Of a stretch of DNA of 64,000 bases, positions 46,837 through 55,391 are shown piece by piece (position 1 is the stretch's first letter; every line of letters begins with the position of its first letter). Where the stretch lies: positions 1 to 64,000 of the forward strand of contig JAISMF010000064.1 of assembly GCA_031276865.1 (NCBI GenBank), read 5' to 3'. This DNA comes from Deltaproteobacteria bacterium (GTDB taxonomy: Bacteria > Desulfobacterota > Desulfarculia > Adiutricales > Adiutricaceae). The position numbers and the translations under genes were made by a program. The notes below the pieces were generated by a model that saw only the letters and a program-made list of their open reading frames with translations, did no database searches and was not told the origin of the DNA.

Positions 46837-47586
46837 ATGAAAATCGTAAGCCCCCTTAGAAACGCCGTCGCCTTTCTCACCATCCTCCCCGTGGGGGAAA
46901 AGGGGCGCCTGTCGCCCGCGGACTTCGGGAGGCTTCCGGCCTACTATCCCGCGGCCGGGCTGGTTTTGGGCTTTCTTTTACTCCTCTTTTTTAAGCTTTT
47001 AAAGCTCGTGGATCTCTCCTTCGGGCTTTCGGCCATCCTGGTCACGGCCCTTTTGATCATTCTGACCCGGGGCTTCCACCTGGACGGGCTGGCCGACTCC
47101 ATGGACGCCCTCTTCTCCCACAAGAGCCGGGAGGAGATGCTCCTCATCATGAAGGACTCCCACCAGGGCACCTTCGGGGTGCTGGCCATAGTCCTGGACT
47201 GCTTTTTAAAGGCGTCCCTCTTGGAAAGCCTGCTCCAGCGGCCGGACTACTGGGCGCCGCTTCTGCTTTTTCCGGTCTGGGGCCGCCTTTCCAGCTCCAC
47301 CGTCTCGGCCTTCTCCCGCTACGCGAGAGCGGGCGGCGGCCTCGCCCGCCACGCGGTGGAGCTCTCGGGCTTCGGGGAGTTTTTAACGGCCTTCGGGCTC
47401 ACCCTCGTCATCTCCCTGGCCTGCGGTTTTCCGGCCTTCCTCACCGCTCTCGCGGTTTTCCTCCTCTCCCTCGTCTTGGTCTGGCTCTGGGAGAAGGCGT
47501 TGCGGGGGGTGACCGGCGATCTCCTGGGGGCGGGCTGCGAAATATGCGAGATCTTCTCCCTGTTTTTCTACCTCCTCTTTTTTTAA
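46837..47586 (+). CDS. cobS: Adenosylcobinamide-GDP ribazoletransferase
   Basis: CobS is the inner-membrane enzyme that joins adenosylcobinamide-GDP and alpha-ribazole (phosphate) in the last steps of B12 synthesis. The 249-residue protein is strongly hydrophobic and has the family motifs RGFHLDGLADSMDALFSHKS, MKDSHQGTFG and GVTGDLLGAGCEI. Length is typical. No other cob gene is in the window; the URO-D-type methyltransferase at 5177 might use a cobamide. It ends at a terminator at 47737. Confidence 0.94.
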   Translation: MKIVSPLRNAVAFLTILPVGEKGRLSPADFGRLPAYYPAAGLVLGFLLLLFFKLLKLVDLSFGLSAILVTALLIILTRGFHLDGLADSMDALFSHKSREEMLLIMKDSHQGTFGVLAIVLDCFLKASLLESLLQRPDYWAPLLLFPVWGRLSSSTVSAFSRYARAGGGLARHAVELSGFGEFLTAFGLTLVISLACGFPAFLTALAVFLLSLVLVWLWEKALRGVTGDLLGAGCEICEIFSLFFYLLFF

Positions 47587-47736
47587 CCCGGCTTTTCCCG
47601 GTTTCACGCCCGTAAGCGCCCCGAAAAGGCCTCCGGCGCCGCAAAAAGCCCCGCCGCGGTCTTAGGGGAAGCCGAGAAAACTTCCGTGGACGGGAAAATC
47701 TCAGTTAGGCTTGGCGGTCGAAGGCGTCTTTCCCGC

Positions 47737-47761
47737 CGCCCAAAAGGGGGCGTCTTTTTTT
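47737..47761 (+). terminator. Intrinsic terminator after cobS
   Basis: CGCCC (47737-47741) pairs with GGGCG (47748-47752) and is followed by TCTTTTTTTT. The remaining 47587-47958 gap has no gene. Confidence 0.75.
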
Positions 47762-47958
47762 CGCTTGAAAAAGCCGCCGCTTCCCGCTAAAAGACTCTTT
47801 TTCCCTCCGGATGGAATTTAACGCCTCCGGAACTTTTCCGGCTTATCCTTTTTAGGAGAGAGTTTTTTTCGCACAGGCGTTTTTCTTCCGCGCCCTTCCG
47901 CCTGGAAAAACCTTTTCCGCCCGCGAAACGCCGGAACAAAACCTCAAACGGATTTCCC

Positions 47959-49155
47959 ATGCCCGAACTGATAACCGCGGACGAATTCCACGACCTTAAA
48001 GTCCCCCGAAACCCCATCGTTCCCTTCATCGAAGGAGACGGCGTGGGCCCCGAGCTCTGGCGGGCGGCGAGACCCATCCTGGAAGACGCCTCCCGGAAAA
48101 CCGGCCGGGAGATAAGCTTTCTGGAAGTTCCGGCCGGAGAAAAGGCCGTAAAAAAGGCGGGATCGCCCCTTCCCCAGGAGACTTTGGAGGCCCTAAGGCG
48201 CCACCGGGTGTCCATCAAGGGGCCGCTCGCCACTCCGGTGGGGGGAGGAATCAGATCGCTAAACGTGGCCATCCGCCAGGCCCTGGACCTCTACGCCTGC
48301 GTGCGGCCCGTAACCTACATCCCGGGCGTGCCCTCGCCCGTGAAGCGTCCCGAGCTTGTGGACGTGGTCATCTTCCGGGAAAACACCGAGGATGTCTACG
48401 CCGGTCTCGAATGGGCCGCCGAAAGCCCCGAGGCCGAGGCTCTGCGGGTCTTCCTCCAGGAAAAGCTGGGTACGAATCTAAGCCCCGAAACCGCCCTGGG
48501 CCTCAAACCCATGAGCGCCTTCCGCTCCAAACGCCTGGTCCGCCTGGCCCTCAAGTGGGCGCTTAAGGAGCGGCGGCCCAGCCTCACCCTGGTCCACAAG
48601 GGAAACATCATGAAATACACCGAAGGGGCCTTCCGGAGATGGGGCTACGAGGTCGCGGAAAAGGAGTTTCCCCAGGAGACGGTGACGGAAGCGCTGGCCC
48701 AAGATCCGGAAACCAGGCTGATCGTGAAGGACCGCATCGCCGACAACATGTTCATGCAGACCCTTTTACGGCCCGCCGAGTACTCGGCGGTGGCGACCCC
48801 CAATTTAAACGGCGACTATCTTTCCGACGCCCTGGCCGCCCAGACGGGCGGCCTGGGCGTCTCCCCCGGGGCCAACATAGGAGACGGCCTCGCGGTCTTC
48901 GAGGCCACCCACGGAACGGCGCCCAAGTACGCCGGAAAAAACATCGCCAACCCCACCTCCCTTATATTGTCCGGCGCCCTCATGCTGGAGCACCTGGGCT
49001 GGAGGGACGCGGGCTTTCTAGTCAGGAAGGCCGTGGCCCTGAGCTTGGGAAAAGGGATCCTCACCCAGGATCTCGCCCGCCAGATCCCCGGAGCCAAAAG
49101 CTTCGGCACCCGGGAGTTCGCCGAGATGGTCCACAAAGAGCTCCAAGCCCTCTAA
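47959..49155 (+). CDS. icd: NADP-dependent isocitrate dehydrogenase
   Basis: Oxidative decarboxylation of isocitrate to 2-oxoglutarate. The 398-residue protein contains IVPFIEGDGVGPELW, the substrate loop GGGIRSLNVAIRQALD with Ser100 (the site corresponding to E. coli Ser113), FRENTEDVYAGLEW and the coenzyme segment THGTAPKYAGKNIANP, where the Lys-Tyr pair marks NADP preference. Length fits the homodimeric bacterial form. It starts after a terminator and is followed by aconitase after 14 bases, so both steps from citrate to 2-oxoglutarate are cotranscribed. Confidence 0.94.
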   Translation: MPELITADEFHDLKVPRNPIVPFIEGDGVGPELWRAARPILEDASRKTGREISFLEVPAGEKAVKKAGSPLPQETLEALRRHRVSIKGPLATPVGGGIRSLNVAIRQALDLYACVRPVTYIPGVPSPVKRPELVDVVIFRENTEDVYAGLEWAAESPEAEALRVFLQEKLGTNLSPETALGLKPMSAFRSKRLVRLALKWALKERRPSLTLVHKGNIMKYTEGAFRRWGYEVAEKEFPQETVTEALAQDPETRLIVKDRIADNMFMQTLLRPAEYSAVATPNLNGDYLSDALAAQTGGLGVSPGANIGDGLAVFEATHGTAPKYAGKNIANPTSLILSGALMLEHLGWRDAGFLVRKAVALSLGKGILTQDLARQIPGAKSFGTREFAEMVHKELQAL

Positions 49156-49169
49156 AGAAAATAGGAAAC

Positions 49170-51098
49170 ATGCCCTTAACGCTGACGGAAAAGATAATAT
49201 CCTCGCATCTGGTTTCGGGAACCCTCCGAACCGGCGAAGAGATAGGAATACGGATAGACCAGACCCTGGCCCACGACGCCACCGGGCAGATGGCCCTCCT
49301 GCAATTCGAGGCCCTGGGAAAGGAAAGGGTGGAAACCGAAAGGTCCTTGATATACACGGATCACAACATCCTCCAGACCACCTTCAACAACGCCGACGAC
49401 CACGCCTTCCTGCGCACGGCCTCGGCCCGGTTCGGAATTCACTACTCCAAGGCGGGAAACGGCATCTGCCATCAGGTGAATTTGGAGCGTTTCAGCGTCC
49501 CGGGCCGCACCCTCCTAGGCGCCGACAGCCACACCACCACCGGAGGCGCCATGGCGGAATTGGCCGTGGGCGCCGGCGGGCTGGACGTGGCCCTGGCCAT
49601 GGGCGGATCCCCCTTCTTTTTCCGCTTGCCGGAAATAATCGAAATCGAGGTGACGGGAAAGCTCCCCCCCTGGTCGGCGGCGAAGGACGCCGCCTTGGAG
49701 CTGTTGCGGATCCTCACCGTCTCCGGAGGCCGGGGGAAGATTCTGGAGTTCACCGGCCCGGGTCTGAAAAACCTCTCGCTGGTCCAGAGGGCCACCATCA
49801 GCAACATGAGCATTGAAACCGGCGCCGTCACCTCCGTTTTTCCGGCGGACGAGGAGACCCGGAAGTATCTCAAGCTCCAGGGCCGGGAAGAGGACTACGC
49901 CCCCCTCGCGGCCGATCCCGAGGCGGTCTACGCCTCTAAGATTCGGCTGGATCTGGACGGTATCGAACCGCTCGCGGCCCTGCCCCACTCCCCGGACAAA
50001 GTGCGGAAGGTGAAAGAGGTTGAGGGCGCGCTCTGCCAGCAGATAGCCATAGGATCCTGCACCAACTCCTCCTACGAGGACCTCATGACCGCGGCGGAGA
50101 TCCTCAAGGGGAAAAAGATCCCGGGATTTTTAAGCCTCGTCGTGGCCCCGGGTTCCAAGCAGGTCTTGGCGGAACTCGCCTCCCGGGGGGCTTTGGGGGC
50201 CCTCGTCGCGGCCGGGGCGAGGATAGCCGAGGTGGGCTGCGGCTTCTGCAACGGGGTGGGCCAAGCCCCGCCCAGCGGGGGCGTGAGCCTGCGCACCTCG
50301 AATAGGAACTTTCCCGGGCGCTCCGGCACCCCCTCGGCCAAGCTCTACCTGGTGAGCCCGGAGACGGCCGCGGCCTCGGCCTTGACCGGGCGCCTCTCCG
50401 ATCCCCGCTCCCTGGGGGAAAAAATCGCGATCCGCCTGCCGGAAAGCTACCTAGTCGACGACTCCATGATCCTAGCCCCGCCGGAGGAACCCTCGCGGGT
50501 GGAGATAATCCGGGGTCCGGCCATCGCGCCTCTTCCCAGCTTCCCGCCCCTTCCCGAAGAGATTACCGGGAAAGTGGAGATGCGGCTTTCCGACAACGTG
50601 ACCACCGACGACATCCTTCCGGCCGGAGCCCACATCCTGGCCCTTAGGGCCAACATCCCCGCCATCTCCATGTACATCTTCTCCAATTTGGACCAGGATT
50701 ACCCGAGACGGCAAAAAGAGGCCGGAACGGGCTTCGTGGTGGCCGGCGCCAACTACGGCCAGGGCTCGAGCAGGGAGCACGCGGCCCTGGCCCCCCGGTA
50801 CCTAGGGCTAAAGGGCGTCATCGCCGTGAGCTTCGCCCGCATCCATCAGGCCAATCTCTGCAACTTCGGGATCCTGCCCCTGGCCTTCGCGAACCCGGGG
50901 GATCTGGAAACCTTGGAAAAGGGGCACCTCCTCCGCCTCAAAGACCTCGCATCCCTTTCCGCCGGAGCGATCCTCACAGTCGAGAATCTCACGCTCCACT
51001 CCGCCTTCCAGGTGAAACTGGACGCCACCTCAAGGCAAACGGAAATGCTCAAAGCCGGAGGACTCCTAAACCTCGCGGCCCGGACGGGAAAAAAGTGA
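49170..51098 (+). CDS. acnA: Aconitate hydratase
   Basis: Converts citrate to isocitrate with a [4Fe-4S] cluster. Cluster ligands are Cys near 297 (GSCTNSSYED) and the pair in VGCGFCNG (near 357 and 360). Other family segments are IRIDQTLAHDATGQMALLQF, GADSHTTTGGAMAELAVGAG and, in the swivel domain, GANYGQGSSREHAALAPRYL. At 642 residues it is the shorter type found in Desulfobacterota and some Firmicutes, not the 850-890 residue AcnA/AcnB of enterics; the symbol is approximate. ATG 49170 follows AGGAA by about five bases; the open frame continues upstream inside icd but is out of phase with it and meaningless. Confidence 0.93.
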   Translation: MPLTLTEKIISSHLVSGTLRTGEEIGIRIDQTLAHDATGQMALLQFEALGKERVETERSLIYTDHNILQTTFNNADDHAFLRTASARFGIHYSKAGNGICHQVNLERFSVPGRTLLGADSHTTTGGAMAELAVGAGGLDVALAMGGSPFFFRLPEIIEIEVTGKLPPWSAAKDAALELLRILTVSGGRGKILEFTGPGLKNLSLVQRATISNMSIETGAVTSVFPADEETRKYLKLQGREEDYAPLAADPEAVYASKIRLDLDGIEPLAALPHSPDKVRKVKEVEGALCQQIAIGSCTNSSYEDLMTAAEILKGKKIPGFLSLVVAPGSKQVLAELASRGALGALVAAGARIAEVGCGFCNGVGQAPPSGGVSLRTSNRNFPGRSGTPSAKLYLVSPETAAASALTGRLSDPRSLGEKIAIRLPESYLVDDSMILAPPEEPSRVEIIRGPAIAPLPSFPPLPEEITGKVEMRLSDNVTTDDILPAGAHILALRANIPAISMYIFSNLDQDYPRRQKEAGTGFVVAGANYGQGSSREHAALAPRYLGLKGVIAVSFARIHQANLCNFGILPLAFANPGDLETLEKGHLLRLKDLASLSAGAILTVENLTLHSAFQVKLDATSRQTEMLKAGGLLNLAARTGKK

Positions 51099-51421
51099 AA
51101 GGCTAAGGGGGCCGGAGGACGGAGGCGGGCCGGAACGCCGGAGGCGGAACGGACTAAAACCGGAGGGTCGCGGGGCTTTTGGGGGGAGTTTCCCTAAAAT
51201 CGGAAAATCCCTCAAAAAAGGCCGCGAATAAATAAGATCCGACGCGTAGCCCGGGGACGCCTTAAACGCCTTAAACGCCTTAAACGCCTGAAACCCCGAC
51301 CACACCCGCGGCCCTGAAAAAAATCCGGTCTTCCGGAAACGAGCGGCCCGCCCGGGGCCGCTTTCACAAGGGGCCGGAAAAAAGAGAGCCCCCGGCCGCT
51401 CCGGCTCCAACAGCTTTCCGC
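51099..51421. other. Intergenic gap with 9 bp tandem repeat
   Basis: CGCCTTAAA occurs three times in tandem plus one variant (51258-51293). No gene or clear terminator. Confidence 0.7.
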
Positions 51422-52546
51422 ATGCCGCTTCCGAAGAGCTTCCGCAATTACCGCTTCGCCTTTTTGGCGGCTCTGTCCTACGGGCTCTTCAGCCCCTTGG
51501 GAAAGCTCCTTTTGGAGGACGTCTCCCCCCTCCTCCTCTCCTCCGTCTGCTATCTGGGGGCGGGAACGCTCCCCCTCCTTTTTAAAAGCGCCCGGGGCGC
51601 TTTTTTTCAGGGATCCAGGACCCCCGCTAGCGGGGAGGCCGCTTTGGGAAGGGAGGATCTCCCTTCGCTCCTATTAATGGTCCTGCTGGACGGATTGGCC
51701 CCGGCGCTTCTTTTCCTGGGTCTTTCCATCGCCAGCGCCTCCACCGTCGCCCTTTTAAGCAACTTCGAGATAGTCGCCACCGCCCTCATCGCCCTCGTCT
51801 TCTTCCAGGAGGCCGTGGGAAGAAGGCTCTGGCTGGGGATCATGTCCGTGACCCTGGGGGGCGCGCTCCTCTCCCTGGAGGATCCGGGAACGCTCCAGCT
51901 CTCCCCGGGGGCCATCCTGGCCCTGGGGGCGGCCGTCCTCTGGGGCCTCGAAAACAACCTCACCCGCGCTCTGTCTCTGAAAAACCCCCTGGACATAGTG
52001 ATCGTGAAAGGCCTGGGCTCGGGTCTTTTCGGCCTCATCCTGGCCTTGGTCTTTGAAAAGCTCCGTTTCGATCTCCTCCACCTCTTGTGCGCCCTTCTTT
52101 TAGGCTTCGTCTCCGTGGGTCTCAGCGTGTTCTTCTACATCCGCGCGCAAAGGGAGCTCGGAGCGGCCAGGACCGGCTCGGTCTACGCCCTGAACCCGTT
52201 TTTTGGCGTCCTCGCCTCCTTTTTAATCCTTTCCGAGCGTCCCGAACCCACCTTTTATCCCGCCCTCGCCTTCATGCTCCTAGGGGTCTTTCTCGCTTTA
52301 AGCGAAAAACACTCCCATTTCCACGCCCACGCCCCCGTAACCCACGAACACCCGCACGTTCACGGCGATCCCCATCACCGGCACGAACACCTTTCCCCGG
52401 AAGGCCGGGACCTAAGAGAGGACGTTGCGTCCGGCCATTCCCACGTCCACACCCACGCAGCCGATCCCCACGTCCACGAGCACAGTCCGGATATCCATCA
52501 CCGGCACCCGCACGAAGACGAAGAGGATTCGGGAAATGAAAATTAA
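51422..52546 (+). CDS. EamA/DMT family transporter with His-rich C-terminal tail
   Basis: A 374-residue inner-membrane carrier of the drug/metabolite transporter superfamily with about ten helices in two EamA repeats (first near LAALSYGLFSPLGKLLLEDV, second near LGAAVLWGLENNLTRALSLK). From about residue 297 to the end it has a cytoplasmic tail dominated by His, Asp and Glu (HSHFHAHAPVTHEHPHVHGD and onward), more than 20 histidines, which could bind Ni, Zn or Co. The transported substrate is unknown; the tail suggests a metal link. It begins right after icd-acnA but with a 323-base gap. Confidence 0.88.
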   Translation: MPLPKSFRNYRFAFLAALSYGLFSPLGKLLLEDVSPLLLSSVCYLGAGTLPLLFKSARGAFFQGSRTPASGEAALGREDLPSLLLMVLLDGLAPALLFLGLSIASASTVALLSNFEIVATALIALVFFQEAVGRRLWLGIMSVTLGGALLSLEDPGTLQLSPGAILALGAAVLWGLENNLTRALSLKNPLDIVIVKGLGSGLFGLILALVFEKLRFDLLHLLCALLLGFVSVGLSVFFYIRAQRELGAARTGSVYALNPFFGVLASFLILSERPEPTFYPALAFMLLGVFLALSEKHSHFHAHAPVTHEHPHVHGDPHHRHEHLSPEGRDLREDVASGHSHVHTHAADPHVHEHSPDIHHRHPHEDEEDSGNEN

Positions 52547-53429
52547 TCCCACGCTCTTTCCGAAGCGGCTTGAAAAAAGCGCTCCTTGAAGCGTCCGGAA
52601 GAACGCGGGGCCTTTCGAGCGGGAAGGCGAAATATAAGAAGACGCCTAGAAACGAAAGAAATAAACACTGAAAAAAGCGGGCTCCGCGGAACAAAAAAAC
52701 GGATTTATCAGGGTATGATGACCGGCGCCTTAGTTAATAAAAGGCGAATCGACATCCTTTCCGCACCCGCTTCGCCATGCGCCCCGCCGTTATGTTCGAG
52801 ACTTAGCTTTAATATCACCACGGCGCTTAAATATTGGAAAAAAAATCCATTAATTCAAGGGAACTATTGAATTTTACCGTTCTATCTTTTACCCGCCGGG
52901 GTAATAAGATATAATGATTGACGCGTGGATGCCGCCCTGATGGAAAGCGGGGATGAAATTCTTCTTTCGGGGCGCTTAAAACAATCCGGCGCGGGATGGA
53001 CGCGCCGTAGCGGGCCGATATTGGCGAGTATAACGACCAAAGTCGAAAGTAATCGCGGGAAAAGAGGATGTTTTGGTCTAAACGTTAATTAACTCCAAAT
53101 AGCGGGAACTTTTAAAATTCTAGGGAAACATGGGTCTCCGGTAAAGCGGAAAACGCGCATTTTAATAATTAATCGATGGTGATTTACGTCGGCTACAAAA
53201 GCGAGCTTGAACTGTGTAGCCTAGGTCGCCACCGTAAGCGTTATTCGCGGCCCCGCGTCCTTGGCGAATCCTTCGCTAAGCCTCTAAAACGCTCTTGGGC
53301 TTGGGATCTAAAGGATGGATCCCCGCCCTCTCGCTCCCTTTACGACGCCAAGATGAATTCCTTAAAGTCTCACCCGACCCGATTCCGAATTGAATGGGTT
53401 GACAATCGCGCTGGGCCAGCCTCCGCTAA

Positions 53430-53990
53430 TGATACGGGACATTCATAGCGCGTCCTTATCCTTGACTTCTTATTATTTAAGGCGATAAATGATATATAGG
53501 ATGATCTAATTAGGGACGTTTCCACCTAGCCCTTAAGTCTTCCAGCCAAACTGAAAAAAGCGATGTAAATGAGGACGTTTCTATTGTGCTGTTATCCAAC
53601 TTTCCTTACTATTTAACGTATATAATGAAGAAAATCATAATTGAAACAGGACATTTCCACTTAGCCCATAAGTCCGCTTCCTCATTGAAATATGTCGATG
53701 AAAAATGAGGAAGTTTCTACTTTGTTGTTATCCAACTTTTCTTACTATTTGAAGCGTTCCGCAATAGGAAGCCTGATAAAAATTTAGACATTTTTATCGC
53801 GCCCTTAAACTACCCCCTTAATTAGGCAAGGTCGTTTGGGGGGGGGACCTTTCCACAGAGCTGTTATCCTTTCTTTCTTATTATTTAAAGCGTTTCATAA
53901 AAGAATCTGGAAAAAAAGACTGGACATTTCAACCGAGCCGCAACGTTTCTACTGTGGAATAACAGTTTCTACTGTGGAATAACAGAAAAA
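53430..53990. repeat. Degenerate tandem array of ~136 bp units
   Basis: Four units and a partial one can be aligned by eye. The marker TTA(C/T)TATTT(A/G)AA.. occurs at about 53470, 53607, 53741 and 53879, giving periods of 137, 134 and 138. Each full unit has two halves: one beginning GGACRTTTCYAC..TAGCC..TAAGTC and one reading GGACGTTTCTA...GTTATCC..CTTTC. At the right end TTTCTACTGTGGAATAACAG is present twice in tandem (53947 and 53967 approx). The unit length is not a multiple of three. Confidence 0.75.
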
Positions 53991-53994
53991 ACAT

Positions 53995-54135
53995 TTTGTT
54001 GTTCTTCGTCCATATTATAGTAAAATATTGCTAAAAGAAGAATAACATATAATTAATAAAAATTTAATTTATTATCATACTAATAAACAATAAGTAAAAT
54101 ATTTTTAATTTAATTTTAATAATTAACAATCATTC
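53995..54135. other. Very AT-rich tract next to the tandem array
   Basis: About 140 bases of nearly pure A/T (for example TAATTAATAAAAATTTAATT). Together with TTATCC cores in the adjacent array it recalls a DNA-unwinding element, but no replication gene is nearby. Confidence 0.5.
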
Positions 54136-54309
54136 CTCTTAGAAAACAGGAAAAAACGCCAACGCCGGGGAGGGGCGAAAGCAAGAGGCTCGGTCGGGAG
54201 ACGATTTTTAAAAAAAAGCCTTTATGAACAAAAAAACCCCGAAGCGAGGTTTGATTTTCACCCGTCCTTAGAGCCGAAAACTCCCTGAAAAATTGAGGCC
54301 TTAAGGAAA

Positions 54310-54375
54310 CATGATTTTTAAAATCATGGCGGGGCCGCATGTTTACTACATGTCATGATTAAAAAAATCATGAAA
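54310..54375. repeat. Cluster of three CATG-bounded palindromes
   Basis: CATGATTTTTAAAATCATG, CATGTTTACTACATG and TCATGATTAAAAAAATCATGA follow each other within about 65 bases, the first and last being related. Each could form a short hairpin or bind a dimeric protein. Confidence 0.75.
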
Positions 54376-54405
54376 AAATTTTTTTTAATTTTCTAAAAAT
54401 TTATC

Positions 54406-54434
54406 TTGACTTTCACAAAGCGAGCGGGTTAATT
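54406..54434 (+). promoter_or_regulatory. Probable promoter of the small membrane protein gene
   Basis: TTGACT (54406-54411) and TTAATT (54429-54434) with a 17-base spacer, followed by TATATA. It would give a leader of about 325 bases before the start at 54765. Confidence 0.5.
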
Positions 54435-54669
54435 TATATACCGTCATCAAGGAGGCGCTCCTAAACGCTAGGACACTTAGCGCGTAAAATTTTTAACGCC
54501 AGATCTTACATTTTCGCGGGAACGTTTTTCCCGCTTCGGAAATTTCATCCTTAAGCATAAAAAAATCACCACCACGCATGCGGACGCTTGCGACTTATTA
54601 ACCCTCAACGAATTACGCTCTCACGGCGCTCTCACGGCTCATTAAGGTCGGAGGGTAAACGAGCGATGT

Positions 54670-54691
54670 ATAACGCCGCGGCGTTATTTTT
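54670..54691 (+). terminator. Attenuator-like hairpin in leader
   Basis: ATAACGCCGCGGCGTTAT is a perfect 18-base palindrome followed by TTTT. It lies between the promoter and the start codon of the downstream gene, so it could act as a conditional terminator. Confidence 0.55.
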
Positions 54692-54728
54692 AACGGTGGA
54701 GATTCTCCCAGGCGTATTTAATCAAGGA

Positions 54729-54749
54729 CGTCAATCATGGCGATTGACG
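54729..54749 (+). promoter_or_regulatory. Hairpin adjoining the ribosome binding site
   Basis: CGTCAATC and GATTGACG form a perfect 8-base stem around ATGGC and end two bases before CAGGAGG, the ribosome site of the gene at 54765. Confidence 0.55.
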
Positions 54750-54764
54750 CCAGGAGGTATGATT

Positions 54765-55139
54765 ATGAGCGAAGTCACGGTAAAAGATGAGAAGGAATTA
54801 GGCGAGGCGCTTAAGAATGGCGCGGATTATATAATAGTGGAAGGAGATTTGGCCAATAAAGTTATAAGAATCAAGGCCTCTGGTAATGTCGCTTGGGTTA
54901 TTGCCATAGGGGCCATAGCGGTCGTGGCGGTCGCTATGATCGCGTCGATCCCCACGGGTGGGACTTCGGGGGTCGTTGGCGTGGCCGCTTTAGCTCCGGC
55001 CGTCGCCGTGTTGGGATCCGGACCGGCCATGGCCGCCGTCCTCATCGCGGTGGCGGGCGGAGGCGTCGGGGTGTTGAACAGTTTGAGAGGCTATTCGCTG
55101 GAAAAAATCAGCGCCGGCCGCGTGATTCTGAGAAAATAA
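54765..55139 (+). CDS. Small membrane protein of unknown function
   Basis: A 124-residue protein. The N-terminal soluble part (about 45 residues) has the pattern EKELGEALKNGADYIIVEGD followed by LANKVIRIKASG, which I associate with an unnamed family of small proteobacterial membrane proteins. Two hydrophobic segments follow (VAWVIAIGAIAVVAVAMIA and a Gly/Ala-rich stretch to about residue 103) and a short basic C-terminus. ATG 54765 has GGAGG seven bases upstream; the ATG two codons earlier is too close. The structured leader upstream suggests tight control. Function unknown; a membrane-active or effector-like role is only speculation. Confidence 0.7.
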   Translation: MSEVTVKDEKELGEALKNGADYIIVEGDLANKVIRIKASGNVAWVIAIGAIAVVAVAMIASIPTGGTSGVVGVAALAPAVAVLGSGPAMAAVLIAVAGGGVGVLNSLRGYSLEKISAGRVILRK

Positions 55140-55391
55140 CCCCCGCCGCCGAAAGAGTCGCCCTCCCGTCTTAACGCTCCGGTTAACGGCTTCCGGAAGG
55201 AACTCTTCCGGGAAAATCCGCCGTCCCGAAACATCCCCGGCGTGACGGAATAATTCGTTTCCACCTAAGACTTAAGGCGCGAAAAAACAGGAGCGGGAAC
55301 TATCCCGGCGGACCTTTTCCCCTCGGGTTCCACCTCCGCCGGAAAGCCGACCTCAAAAAAAGCCACTATTTTTTCACACCGCTTCGAGCGC

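Larger units (their letters stand above)
52547..54764. other. 2.2 kb noncoding accessory region
   Basis: No credible gene. The part 52550-53430 has short fragments of mixed GC content (a 90-codon open frame at 53176-53448 has no family features). Then come the 136 bp tandem array, an AT tract, three CATG palindromes, a promoter and the leader of the membrane protein gene at 54765. Confidence 0.55.

Noticed and set aside
53176-53448. 90-codon open frame before the tandem array
   Set aside because: No ribosome site, no motif, and its end overlaps the first repeat unit.
53516-53990. CRISPR array suggested by recurring GTTTCTACTNTG and GACATTTCCAC blocks
   Set aside because: The blocks vary in sequence, spacing is irregular (about 20 to 135 bases) and the DNA between them is itself conserved, so it is a degenerate tandem repeat. 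No cas gene is present.
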